Shown one piece after another: positions 53,768 to 62,118 of a stretch of DNA of 64,000 nucleotides. Source of the DNA: Rhodococcus qingshengii (GTDB lineage: Bacteria > Actinomycetota > Actinomycetes > Mycobacteriales > Mycobacteriaceae); the NCBI RefSeq assembly GCF_021025955.1, contig NZ_JAJNCL010000003.1:434001-498000 (forward strand), read 5' to 3'. Under the pieces are notes generated by a model. The model saw nothing but the letters and a program-made list of their open reading frames with translations, was not told the DNA's origin and made no database searches. How positions within the stretch are numbered: the first letter of the stretch is position 1; the number at the start of each line of letters is the position of its first letter. A program made the position numbers and the translations under genes.

Positions 53768-54553
53768 GTGGCTGCACGGGTATCGACGATCTGGTTTCTG
53801 GGCGGCGCAGACGCTCGCACCGAATTGAGCAAGTACCCTCAGCCGGATCAGACAGAGGCGCTGAAAATCGCCATGTCGCTGCACCCGGACAAGGAGTTCG
53901 AATCCCTCGGGCCCCAGCCGCTGTCGATGGCCGCGACGGTGAGCCCCGGCTACGTCTTCATCGGCGCGTACAACCAGGTGAGCGTCGTGTGCAGCGCCGA
54001 ACTCAGCACCTTCGTCCCCTCGAAACTGCCTGAGTCCTGGCACCTTTCGGCCGGGGGTGGTTCGACGCTGCTGATCAGCTCCGTCCCCGAAACCGCGCAG
54101 GGCTCGTTTGCACTGTGGGAGGACGGCGAGCTACGGCGCTCGTTCAGTGCCATCCCGATCGACATCGTCGAAAATGTGGGGATCCCACAGACCTGGGAAC
54201 GGGAATTCTGGGCCGGCGATCATCCCCTACGCTATCCGCCTGGGATCCTGCCCGATCCACAGTCACTGCCGTTCCACCCGCAACAGTTCGCGGAGTCCGC
54301 CAACCTCGAGTGGCTGGGATTCCGATACACCGGCGCTCCGCGAGAACACGAACTGGACACGACGCAGATTCTCCTGTGGGGCTTCAAGATTCACCGCCCC
54401 GGCGAGGCGCCCAAACCTGCGCCACCAGCTTCCGTGTCGGTACCCGAGCAGGCACCGACCGAGGTAAGCATGCAAGAGAACATGCCGCCGATCCACGAAG
54501 CACCGGCAGCCAAGCCGCGCAGCCGCCTCGCCCGGTACTTCGGGTTCAAGTAG
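53768..54553 (+). CDS. conserved hypothetical protein (DUF6928-like)
   Basis: The 261-residue soluble protein starts STIWFLGGADARTELSKYP, a pattern of an actinobacterial family of unknown function (DUF6928-like; tentative). The body is rich in aromatic residues (PQTWEREFWAGDHPLRYPPG, NLEWLGFRYTG). The last 60 residues are Pro/Ala-rich and end in a basic RSRLARYFGFK. GTG 53768 follows GAGGAGAAAGG. It is 52 bp after sepH on the same strand and may be co-expressed. No function can be assigned. Confidence 0.65.
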   Translation: MAARVSTIWFLGGADARTELSKYPQPDQTEALKIAMSLHPDKEFESLGPQPLSMAATVSPGYVFIGAYNQVSVVCSAELSTFVPSKLPESWHLSAGGGSTLLISSVPETAQGSFALWEDGELRRSFSAIPIDIVENVGIPQTWEREFWAGDHPLRYPPGILPDPQSLPFHPQQFAESANLEWLGFRYTGAPREHELDTTQILLWGFKIHRPGEAPKPAPPASVSVPEQAPTEVSMQENMPPIHEAPAAKPRSRLARYFGFK

Positions 54554-54575
54554 CGGCGAGTTGCCTCTCAGACGT

Positions 54576-54836
54576 TCACGCGGCTATCGCTGCGATCCAC
54601 CCGAGCGGCACGCCGACAACTGCCCCGAAGACCACCCATCGCCAGACGGGAATCGCTCGCCAGCGCCACACGGTCGGCGCAAGTCCGCCTACCGCAATGA
54701 GATTGACGACAATCGCCAGGAGCACGTTCACGTTGCCCAGCGCGATGCAGAACGCCGCGACGGCACTGGTCGAGAGCATCGCGGCGAATACCGACACCGC
54801 GATTCCGGTGAACCAGGGAGTGCGGTCCTGAGTCAC
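54576..54836 (-). CDS. DUF2537 family small membrane protein
   Basis: The 86-residue protein has two to three hydrophobic helices (GIAVSVFAAMLSTSAVAAFC, VLLAIVVNLIAVGGL and VFGAVVGVPLGWIAA) and fits DUF2537, whose mycobacterial member is Rv0882. GTG 54836 overlaps the stop of the methyltransferase gene (GTGA), so the two are translated together. Function unknown. Confidence 0.85.
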   Translation of the reverse strand: MTQDRTPWFTGIAVSVFAAMLSTSAVAAFCIALGNVNVLLAIVVNLIAVGGLAPTVWRWRAIPVWRWVVFGAVVGVPLGWIAAIAA

Positions 54837-55639
54837 TGACCGGTCCTCACACGTTCGTAGAAGGCCATCGCCGCTGCGGTCGCGACGTTGAGCGAATCGG
54901 TGCCTGGTGCCATCGGTATCTTGGCGCGAATGTCGGTGGCGCGCATCGCATGTTCGGTCAGTCCTGGCCCCTCGGCGCCCAGCAGTAGCGCCACCTTCTC
55001 CCCGGTCATCGCTTCGGCCAGAGTGACAGCCTCCGGGTTCGGGGTCAAGGAGATGAGCTGAAAACCGTTGCCACGCAGCTCCTCCAGGTCGTACGGCCAT
55101 TTCGCCACATGCGCGAAGGGCACTCGCAGCACGTGCCCCATCGACACGCGGACCGAGCGCCGATACAGCGGGTCGGCACAACCCTTCCCGAACAGAACGG
55201 CGTCGACGCCGAGCCCCGCAGCGTTACGGAACATCGAGCCGAGGTTCTCGTGATCGTTGACGCCTTCGAGGATCGCTACCGTCTTCGCGTCCTTCAACAC
55301 GTCCGAGACCGCGAGCGGTGCCGGACGTGCCGCTGCAGCGAGGACGCCACGGTTCAGGTGGAATCCGACGACCTCGGCCATCACTTCGGCGCTCGTACGG
55401 TAGAACGGCACGTCCACCCCATCGAGGTCGTCAGCCAACTCCACGAGCCGTCGTTCGACGCCGAGGAGACTGATCGGCTCGAACCGCGAGGTCAGCAGCC
55501 GCTGAGTGACGAACACTCCCTCGGCGATCACCAGCCCCTTGCCCTCCGGAAGGTCAGGGCGTCGATCCGAGGAGTTGAGATCGCGAAAGTCATCCAGCCG
55601 GGGGTCGGCGGGATCTGAGATGTCGATGACGTGAACCAC
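54833..55639 (-). CDS. SpoU/TrmH family RNA 2'-O-methyltransferase
   Basis: The 268-residue enzyme has an N-terminal substrate-binding region (residues about 20-105) and the SPOUT knot with its three motifs: NDHENLGSMFRNAAGLG near residue 130, LLLGAEGPGL near 218, and IPMAPGTDSLNVATAAAMAFYE near 240. It methylates a ribose in rRNA or tRNA with SAM; the exact base is unknown. It corresponds to M. tuberculosis Rv0881. GTG 55639. Coupled to the DUF2537 gene downstream. Confidence 0.9.
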   Translation of the reverse strand: MVHVIDISDPADPRLDDFRDLNSSDRRPDLPEGKGLVIAEGVFVTQRLLTSRFEPISLLGVERRLVELADDLDGVDVPFYRTSAEVMAEVVGFHLNRGVLAAAARPAPLAVSDVLKDAKTVAILEGVNDHENLGSMFRNAAGLGVDAVLFGKGCADPLYRRSVRVSMGHVLRVPFAHVAKWPYDLEELRGNGFQLISLTPNPEAVTLAEAMTGEKVALLLGAEGPGLTEHAMRATDIRAKIPMAPGTDSLNVATAAAMAFYERVRTGQ

Positions 55640-55687
55640 AGGTCTATCGTGCCGTACGCACCGCGAGCTCCCGTCAGTACTCCCGAC

Positions 55688-56278
55688 CTAGCGCAGCAGC
55701 GTGGCAAAATGCGCGTCGAGCACCCGGCTGATCACGTCCTGATTGGTTCGCTCGGGATTGTCGACGCCGTGCGACGCGAGCCCGTCAGCCACCGCATGCA
55801 ATCTCATCGCCTCGATCTCGACCGAGGCGCCCGGCCGTAGAAATCCCGCTTGGTCCACTGCTTCGACGAACGAAAAGAAGTGCTCGAACAAAGTCCGATC
55901 CGTCTCGTCACGCACCGCCGTCAACGCCGGATCGGTCTGAGCGGCAGCAGCAAAGGCCTCCCAGACCTGCATTTCTTCACGCCGGTCTTCGTCGAGGGGA
56001 ACGAACTGGTCGGTGAACTGACGGATCGCGCGGCGGATGTCGGGGTCAAAGTCGATGCCCGCAATCCTCTTCTCCACCCGGACAGTCACGAGCGTCATCG
56101 CGAACAGCAAGAGTTCGGACTGCGTGGCGAAGAAGTGACGTAGCGAGCCCGTCGACATCTTTGCCTCGTCCGCGACGGCCCGGACGCTGGCGCTCGCGAC
56201 ACCGTCGCGTCGAATCACACGCCAGACGGCCTCGGCTATCTCTTCCCGCCGCTCGTCCGGACTGCTTCGTTTCACCAC
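55688..56278 (-). CDS. TetR family regulator (BetI-like C-terminus)
   Basis: The 196-residue protein has the HTH VASASVRAVADEAKMSTGSLRHFFATQSELL (residues about 27-57) and a C-terminal domain of the BetI/TetR_C_6 type. It begins with two GTG codons (56278 and 56275). It is divergent from a small membrane protein gene, with two palindromes of the same sequence type in the 70-bp gap, so it probably represses both genes. Ligand unknown. Confidence 0.88.
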   Translation of the reverse strand: MVKRSSPDERREEIAEAVWRVIRRDGVASASVRAVADEAKMSTGSLRHFFATQSELLLFAMTLVTVRVEKRIAGIDFDPDIRRAIRQFTDQFVPLDEDRREEMQVWEAFAAAAQTDPALTAVRDETDRTLFEHFFSFVEAVDQAGFLRPGASVEIEAMRLHAVADGLASHGVDNPERTNQDVISRVLDAHFATLLR

Positions 56279-56283
56279 TTCAC

Positions 56284-56333
56284 AAAACTAACACAACTGT
56301 GCTAGTTTTCCATCACTAATACAGTCGTACTAG
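56284..56333. promoter_or_regulatory. two related palindromes between tetR and membrane protein gene
   Basis: Site 1: AAAACTAACACA (56284-56295) with TGTGCTAGTTTT (56298-56309), one mismatch in 12. Site 2: CTAATAC (56316-56322) with GTACTAG (56327-56333), one mismatch. Shared core CTARYAC/GTRYTAG suggests that the same TetR binds both. Confidence 0.75.
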
Positions 56334-56348
56334 AAATGAGCTGATGTC

Positions 56349-56897
56349 ATGATCGTCCACTTGATCATCGCGTGCGAAATCATGTTCTGGGTGTTCATCG
56401 CCGCCGGTCTCACCGCCCGCTATCTGCTGCGCCGCAAGACACTGGGCGCCGCGCTGCTCATCTGCGCTCCCCTGGTGGATGTCGTGCTGCTCGTCGCCAC
56501 AGCCCTCGATCTTCGTGGAGGTGGCGAGGCGAACTTCGCCCACGGGCTTGCCGCGGCCTACATCGGATTCTCCGTTGCGTTCGGACACAGCCTCATCTCC
56601 TGGGCCGACGCCAGGTTCGCCTACCGATTTGCCGGTGGCCCAACGCCCGTGGCACCGCCCAAGTACGGGAGTGCGCGGGCCCTGCGCGAATGGCGCGAGT
56701 TCGGCAAAGCCGCGATCGCCTGGGCGATCGCGTGCGGGCTTCTTGCCGCCGCCATCTTCCTCGTCGACGACCCCGCCCGTACGGGGGCCCTCGACGGATG
56801 GGTCAGCAAGCTGACTGTGGTGCTGGGAATCTGGGGAGCAATCGCATTGAGCTACACGGTATTTCCCAAGCGTGAGAAGGTCATGGCGCGCGGCTAG
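56349..56897 (+). CDS. small integral membrane protein under TetR control
   Basis: The 182-residue protein has about five hydrophobic segments (residues 3-25, 32-55, 66-88, 120-140 and 150-172) with a positive loop (YLLRRKTLG) after the first. I recognise no characterised family; it resembles YmcC-like proteins of unknown role. ATG 56349 has GAGCTGATGTC upstream. It is divergent from tetR with tandem palindromes, so it is probably induced by a ligand of that regulator. The 3' end overlaps the convergent MFS gene by 17 bp. Confidence 0.75.
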   Translation: MIVHLIIACEIMFWVFIAAGLTARYLLRRKTLGAALLICAPLVDVVLLVATALDLRGGGEANFAHGLAAAYIGFSVAFGHSLISWADARFAYRFAGGPTPVAPPKYGSARALREWREFGKAAIAWAIACGLLAAAIFLVDDPARTGALDGWVSKLTVVLGIWGAIALSYTVFPKREKVMARG

Positions 56898-58215
56898 CCT
56901 CGACTGCCTGTTCGGTCGCATCGCACACGATCACCGGGCGCAGGACGAACACCGGCAGCCTGCCACCGTCTTCCGGTCGCGCGAGCCGAAGTTTCAGCCC
57001 TTCGCTACGTAGCAGGTACACCCCGGCCACAGTGCCCGAGACGAGCGAGATCACTCCGCCCACGATCAGGGGTGCACGTGGGTCCACGGAGTCGGCGAGC
57101 CAACCCAGCAGCGGACTTCCCAGGGGTGTGCCACCGAGGAAACTGAGCATGTAGATGCCCATCACCCGCCCGCGCATCTCGGAGGGGACCGACATCTGCA
57201 GGATGTTCATCGCGGACGTCGTGAACGTCAACGTCAGTGCGCCCGTGGGAATCAACATCAGCGCCACCAACGCGTAGGTAGGCATCAATCCCACCGCGAC
57301 CTCGAACACGCCGAAAGCCACGGCGGCACCGAGGAACGTTCGCAGTCGCGGCGCTTCCTTGCGCCTTGCGGCATACGCAGCGCCGGCAAGAGTTCCGACG
57401 GCGAGCGTCGTCGACAGGAGTCCGTAGCCGTCTGCCTCGAGACCGAACGTGTTACGCGCCATCACCGCCAGGCTGATCGCGAAGTTCAGTCCGAACGTCG
57501 AGACCATGAAGACGGACACCATGATCACCCGAAGGTCCTTGCGGCCCCACACATATCGGAACCCGTCGCGCACCTGCCCCTTGGTACGCGGAGCCGGTTC
57601 GGACGGGATCAACTCCTTCTTGTTCATGAGGTAGAGCGCGATAAGCACCCCACCGAACGTCGCGACGTTGAGCAGGAACACCCACCCGGTACCGATCAGG
57701 TTGATCAGAACACCCGAGATGGCCGGACCGACGATGCGGGCCGTGTTGAATGTCATGGAGTTGAGCGCGATGGCGTTGGAAAGGTGCTCCTTGCCTACCA
57801 TTTCGATAGTGAACGACTGACGCACCGGTGCGTCGAGCGCCGAGACACAGCCGAGCGCAAAGGCAATCAGGAAGACGTGCCACAACGCGACCAGTCCGCC
57901 GACGTCCAACACACCCAGTACAAGCGCGCACACCGCACTCGCCCACTGCGTGAAGATCAGGATCCGACGCTTGTCGTACCGATCGGCCAGCACACCGCCC
58001 CACACCGAGAGGAACAGTGTCGGGCCGAACTGCAAGGCCATGACGATGCCCACCGCCAACGCGTTGCCGTCCGAGAGCGTCAGTACCAGCCAGTCCTGGG
58101 CGATGCGTTGCATCCACGTGCCGACCAGAGAAACGATCTGTCCGGAAGCCCAAAGGCGGTAGTTACGGTTGTGGAGCGCGGCAAACATGCCGGAATCGGG
58201 GTCTCGGGGCACCAC
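56881..58215 (-). CDS. MFS transporter (Rv0876c-like)
   Basis: The 444-residue carrier begins HNRNYRLWASGQIVSLVGTWMQRIAQDWLVL and has motif A WGGVLADRYDKRRIL, both typical of the MFS_3 group. About twelve helices, then a 40-residue tail. The neighbouring MarR gene upstream on the same strand (76-bp gap) suggests regulation by that protein. In mycobacteria the corresponding gene is Rv0876c, near Rv0880 (marR). GTG 58215 follows GAGGGG by 9 nt. Substrate unknown. Confidence 0.87.
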   Translation of the reverse strand: MVPRDPDSGMFAALHNRNYRLWASGQIVSLVGTWMQRIAQDWLVLTLSDGNALAVGIVMALQFGPTLFLSVWGGVLADRYDKRRILIFTQWASAVCALVLGVLDVGGLVALWHVFLIAFALGCVSALDAPVRQSFTIEMVGKEHLSNAIALNSMTFNTARIVGPAISGVLINLIGTGWVFLLNVATFGGVLIALYLMNKKELIPSEPAPRTKGQVRDGFRYVWGRKDLRVIMVSVFMVSTFGLNFAISLAVMARNTFGLEADGYGLLSTTLAVGTLAGAAYAARRKEAPRLRTFLGAAVAFGVFEVAVGLMPTYALVALMLIPTGALTLTFTTSAMNILQMSVPSEMRGRVMGIYMLSFLGGTPLGSPLLGWLADSVDPRAPLIVGGVISLVSGTVAGVYLLRSEGLKLRLARPEDGGRLPVFVLRPVIVCDATEQAVEASRAP

Positions 58216-58291
58216 ACCATCTTGCCCCTCGAGTAATTCGTTTGGGCAACGACCTCTGTAGCGGAGCTACGCGACCTATGGCATTGAGGAG

Positions 58292-58723
58292 CTACTCCGT
58301 CTTGTTGACCATCTCTGTGATGATCTCGACAGCCCCGCGCAGCGTCGCGAGTTCTTCGCCACCCAACCCCGCCAGCTGCTCGTTCATCCACACTTCACGC
58401 GCATGGGTCTCGTCCGCCAGCAACGCTTGCCCGGCGTCGGAGAGGTTGACGATGATCTGACGACCGTCCGTGGGATGCGGCGAACGCTCGACCAAACCGA
58501 GCTCGGCGAGAGAAGCAACAACCCGCGTCATCGACGGCGGCTGAACCTTCTCACGTGCTGCGAGTACGCCAGGAGTCATCGGGCCGTACTGATCCAGGCT
58601 CGCCAAAGCGGACAGTTGCGTCAGCGATACCTGAGCGTCGACTCTGCGGCCGCGCAGATGCCTGGTGAGACGCACTACAGCCAGGGAAAGATCGCTGGCC
58701 AGCGCACGAGTTTCGGTGGTCAC
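58292..58723 (-). CDS. MarR family transcriptional regulator
   Basis: The 143-residue winged-helix protein has the MarR DNA-binding core: LTQLSALASLDQYGPMTPGVLAAREKVQPPSMTRVV and the wing ERSPHPTDGRQIIVNLSDAG. It corresponds to M. tuberculosis Rv0880. It lies upstream of an MFS gene on the same strand and probably controls it. A GAGCT-N7-AGCTC inverted repeat lies about 30 bp upstream of its start and may be its operator. Ligand unknown, usually a phenolic compound in this family. Confidence 0.9.
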   Translation of the reverse strand: MTTETRALASDLSLAVVRLTRHLRGRRVDAQVSLTQLSALASLDQYGPMTPGVLAAREKVQPPSMTRVVASLAELGLVERSPHPTDGRQIIVNLSDAGQALLADETHAREVWMNEQLAGLGGEELATLRGAVEIITEMVNKTE

Positions 58724-58788
58724 GCGTCAGACAATACGTCACGAGCTGGCCGGTAGCTCACGTAATCGAATACCGGTCAACCCCGATT

Positions 58789-60243
58789 TCACGTAAGGGC
58801 GTCGGTAATGGGTCCGACAGTGAAGTAGGCCACAAAAAGTGCCGCCACGATCCACAGCAACGGGTGGATTTTCTTGATACCACCGCTGGCAGCGTGCAGG
58901 ACCACCCACGAAATGAAGCCGACGCCGATGCCGTTGGCGATCGAGTAGGTGAACGGCATGACGATCATGGTCAGGAACGCCGGGAGTGCCACCGAGAACT
59001 TGGTGAAATCGATGTCTCGGACCTGTCCGATCATCAGCGCACCGACGACGACGAGGGCAGGCGCAGCTGCCTCGATCGGCACAACGGAGTACAGCGGCGT
59101 CAGGAACATCGCGACGAGGAAGAGCAGTCCGGTGACCACGTTTGCCAGACCCGTGCGGGCGCCTTCGGCGATACCCGACGCGGATTCCACGAACACGGTG
59201 TTCGACGACGCCGAAGCGCCACCGCCGACGATCGCGCCCGCGCCTTCGACGACAAGCGCGCGACCGACGTTGGGGAGGTTTCCGTCCTTGTCGGTCAGGC
59301 CGGCTTCCTTACCGAGACCCGTCATCGTGCCCATGGCGTCGAAGAAGTTCGCGAGTACGAGGGTGAAGACAAGCAGGCTGGCGGCCAGAACACCGATGCG
59401 GGTGAATGCGCCGAAGACGCTGACGTCGCCGACCAGGCTCAGATCAGGCATACCGCCGAGCATCTCCGGGATCGCGGGGATGCTGAGGTTCCAGCCCTTG
59501 GGGTTGGTTCCGAGCGAGGGTCCGACGTCAGCGACTGCCTCGATGATCGCGGCGAGGACCGTCGTGACGACGATGCCGATCAGCAGTCCACCACGAACCT
59601 TGCGCACGACCAGAACACCCATGAGCAGGACACCGAAGATGAACACCACGGTCGGCCACGAAGCGATGGAGCCGTTGATTCCGAGTCCGACGGGAACCGT
59701 CGTACCGGCGGCGTCGGGGATACGGCGGACGAACCCGGCGTCGACGAGCCCGATGAAGGCGATGAACATGCCGATACCGGCCGCGATCGCGGACTTCAAT
59801 GCCGAGGGAATCGCATTGAACACCGCAGTTCGGAAACCGGTGAGTGCCAACAGAACGATGATCACACCGTCGATGACCACCAGGCCCATCGCCTCGGGCC
59901 AGGTGACCTGAGGTGCGATGGTGACGGCGAGCAGGCTGTTGATGCCGAGACCCGCGGCGATGGCAAACGGATAGTTGGCAACGACACCGAAGACGATGCT
60001 CATCAGGCCGGCAACCAGAGCGGTGACCGCAGCCACCTGGTTGACCGGAAGGATGTTGCCGAGAACGTCGGTCTTCGCTGCGGCGTCGTCAGCCGAGAAA
60101 CTGCCGAGGATCAGGGGGTTGAGGACCACGATGTAAGCCATCGCCACGAAGGTGACGACACCGCCGCGAATCTCGGTCGAGATCGTCGACCCTCGTTCGC
60201 TGATCTTGAAATAGGTGTCGAGGATCTTGCCGGGTGCCGCCAT
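58789..60243 (-). CDS. NCS2 family purine permease (AzgA-like)
   Basis: The 484-residue transporter has about thirteen membrane helices and family motifs RGGVVTFVAMAYIVVLNP near the start, ANYPFAIAAGLGINSLLA near 85, and GASASSNTVFVESASGIAEGARTGL near 320. It fits the AzgA (adenine/guanine/hypoxanthine) branch rather than the UraA/xanthine branch. ATG 60243 follows GGGGAAAG. I looked for a purine riboswitch in the 100 bp upstream and found none. Divergent from a DUF2530 gene. Confidence 0.9.
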   Translation of the reverse strand: MAAPGKILDTYFKISERGSTISTEIRGGVVTFVAMAYIVVLNPLILGSFSADDAAAKTDVLGNILPVNQVAAVTALVAGLMSIVFGVVANYPFAIAAGLGINSLLAVTIAPQVTWPEAMGLVVIDGVIIVLLALTGFRTAVFNAIPSALKSAIAAGIGMFIAFIGLVDAGFVRRIPDAAGTTVPVGLGINGSIASWPTVVFIFGVLLMGVLVVRKVRGGLLIGIVVTTVLAAIIEAVADVGPSLGTNPKGWNLSIPAIPEMLGGMPDLSLVGDVSVFGAFTRIGVLAASLLVFTLVLANFFDAMGTMTGLGKEAGLTDKDGNLPNVGRALVVEGAGAIVGGGASASSNTVFVESASGIAEGARTGLANVVTGLLFLVAMFLTPLYSVVPIEAAAPALVVVGALMIGQVRDIDFTKFSVALPAFLTMIVMPFTYSIANGIGVGFISWVVLHAASGGIKKIHPLLWIVAALFVAYFTVGPITDALT

Positions 60244-60345
60244 GTTTGTTCTTTCCCCATCGCTGTAGGTCGCCGTGTGCCGGCGCACATGAAGCCGGTC
60301 GCACTAGGGAGAGTAGGCCACCGGGGTACGGGTAGCGTTAATTTT

Positions 60346-60603
60346 GTGACGGAGACTCGCAACACAACCAGCCTGATCGGCAAATTGTCCGCACCCGCGC
60401 CGGCACTGATCGTCGGCACCGCGTTGTGGGTGGTCGCCACGATCGTGGCCGCGGTGAGCGGCGATCGTTGGTCGGATGCACTCCCGATCTGTTACGCGGG
60501 CATCGGAGTCGGTTTCCTCGGTTTCGCTCTGTTCTCGATCCAACGGCGCGCAGCCGTACGCGGCGACAAGGGCGCGCAACAGGGCGCCGGTCTGGTCGAC
60601 TGA
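60346..60603 (+). CDS. DUF2530 family small membrane protein
   Basis: The 85-residue protein has two hydrophobic helices (ALIVGTALWVVATIVAAVSG and ICYAGIGVGFLGFALFSI) followed by a basic tail, as in DUF2530; the mycobacterial member is Rv0879c. GTG 60346 has no Shine-Dalgarno, and TAGCGT lies 8 nt upstream, so a leaderless message is possible. Function unknown. Confidence 0.82.
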   Translation: MTETRNTTSLIGKLSAPAPALIVGTALWVVATIVAAVSGDRWSDALPICYAGIGVGFLGFALFSIQRRAAVRGDKGAQQGAGLVD

Positions 60604-60627
60604 GCGGGTCGACTCAACCTCCTTCAG

Positions 60628-60646
60628 TACGGTAAGCCTACCCTGC
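60628..60646. promoter_or_regulatory. iron-box-like site (IdeR/DtxR type)
   Basis: The 19-mer, read on the minus strand, matches the IdeR/DtxR consensus (TTAGGTTAGGCTAACCTAA) at 13 of 19 positions, including the central AGG-TAGGCT-ACC. It lies 50 bp before the lipoprotein start, which suggests iron-repressed expression. Confidence 0.65.
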
Positions 60647-60695
60647 ATTATTGTGCGGACCCCGGCTTGCCGCCGCTGAAAGGAAACACGTCACC

Positions 60696-61571
60696 GTGAA
60701 GATCTCCCTCCGAAATCGTTGGAAAAGCCTCGACCGTAGTAAAAGCCGAGGACATCGGACGAGACTGACGTCCGTTGCCCTGGTCGCACTGGTCGGCACA
60801 GCACTCGTCTCCTGCGGATCGGGCGACGACGACGCGACAAATAGTTCGTCGACGTCCGGAGGCGCGCCTTCCCCGTCACGATCGATCACGCCTTCGGCAG
60901 CACCACGATCGATTCCGAACCACAGCGGATCGTCACCGTCGGCTACAACGATGAGCACGCTCGGGCTCTACTCGAGCATCGACAAAGACCTGTACAGCAC
61001 ACTTTCCGCGATCGCCCCCACCGTCGCGAAGGATCCGGCCTACGGCGACTACGCAACCCCGTGGCAGATCACGACCAAGACCGCGGCAAAGGCAGTGGGC
61101 CGCGAAGCCGACGGCGAGAAGTTGGTCGCCGACATCGACAAGCAGTTCGCCGACGCGAGAAGCGCTCACCCCGAATTCGCGGATCAGACCGCGGTGATCA
61201 TCAGCGTCGACACGACTCCGGAGTTCTACGCCTTCTCCTCCGAGGATGCCCGCGGACGGATCCTCGGCAGCCTCGGATTCAAACCTGCTCTCGCGGTCGA
61301 GGCGTTGATGAACGGCGAGTTCTACGCTCCGATCTCCACCGAACGACTCGATCTCCTCGATGTGGACCGTCTCGTGGTCATCAGCAATCCCGATGCCGCC
61401 CAGGCGGTCCGGAACAATCTCGGCTTCCAGCAACTCGACGTGGCCAAGAACAACCGTGTCGTTTACGTCAACGACGATCAGGCCCCGCAGGTCGGCGCTG
61501 CCCTGACCGCAAGCTCAGCGCTGAGCTTGCCTTGGGCTACAAGCGAACTACTCGCCGAACTTACGAAGTAA
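60696..61571 (+). pseudogene. iron-siderophore ABC transporter binding lipoprotein, internally deleted
   Basis: GTG 60696 follows AAAGGAAA and opens a lipoprotein signal (basic start, hydrophobic stretch, lipobox LVSC near residue 42). Mature FecB-like sequence (FPVTIDHAFGSTTIDSEPQR, then IVTVGYNDEH) is present at 60869-60958 but in another frame. After 60960 the original frame again gives FecB-like sequence (LYSSIDKDLYSTLSAIAPTV to the end). Thus there is a small indel near 60850-60868, and roughly 50-70 residues are missing at about 60955-60965, a region that in the family forms much of the N-terminal lobe. One frame stays open throughout but translates about 30 residues of unrelated Ser/Pro-rich sequence. 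Ligand binding should be lost. Confidence 0.75.
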
Positions 61572-62112
61572 CCGGCGTCCGGCGCGCCTTGATCTGCGCA
61601 GTTCCCCAGATCCACACTCCGGCCCACATCATCCCGAACGCCCAACCTGCCAGAACGTCGGTCATCCAATGGGCAGCCAGGTAGACGCGGGAGAATCCGA
61701 CGGCGATCATGTACAGGCCGAGGCTCGCGAACATTACCAACTTCGCGAGCCTCGGCAGGACAAGCCGAAGAATCACGGCGGCAACCGAAGTCGCGAGGAT
61801 CGCGCTCATCATCGCATGGCCCGACGGGAACGAATACGAATCGATTTCGATCAAACGCTCCGGAACGGGTGGACGGGTTCGGGTGAAGATGCGCTTCAAT
61901 CCGCTCATCACGAGCAGTCCGGTCAACATCGACCCGGCGATCAACAGAGCTTCGGTGCGCAGCCCTCGAACCAGAAGCACGATCGTCAGCAGCGTCGCGA
62001 TCAGCCACGACGCGAGTGTTCCGCCACTGTCGGTGATGACGTCGACCACGTCCACGAGCCACGCCGTCCGCTGACTCACTGCGCTGTCGAGCACCCACTG
62101 ATCAAAAGACAT
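61561..62112 (-). CDS. PAP2 family phosphatase
   Basis: The 183-residue membrane protein has five to six helices and the three phosphatase motifs: KRIFTRTRPP near residue 73, SFPSGHAMM near 94, and SRVYLAAHWMTDV near 142, which together form the active site on the outer membrane face. It may dephosphorylate a lipid such as undecaprenyl or phosphatidylglycerol phosphate. ATG 62112 follows GAGGAC. It overlaps the end of the decayed lipoprotein gene by 11 bp and lies 6 bp after the large sacsin-like gene. Confidence 0.9.
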   Translation of the reverse strand: MSFDQWVLDSAVSQRTAWLVDVVDVITDSGGTLASWLIATLLTIVLLVRGLRTEALLIAGSMLTGLLVMSGLKRIFTRTRPPVPERLIEIDSYSFPSGHAMMSAILATSVAAVILRLVLPRLAKLVMFASLGLYMIAVGFSRVYLAAHWMTDVLAGWAFGMMWAGVWIWGTAQIKARRTPVTS

Positions 62113-62118
62113 CTGTCC

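Noticed and set aside
56316-56921. Minus-strand frame of about 200 codons opposite the small membrane protein
   Set aside because: It is rich in Gly/Arg/Asp as expected from an antisense frame and ends inside the operator region; its LVRLY end only resembles the AVRLY repeat by chance.
58864-60345. Very long plus-strand open frame opposite the purine permease, leading into the DUF2530 gene
   Set aside because: The permease on the other strand is clear. Only the last 85 codons, from GTG 60346, look like a real protein.
60244-60345. Possible purine riboswitch before the AzgA-like permease
   Set aside because: No three-helix purine aptamer core could be found on the permease strand.
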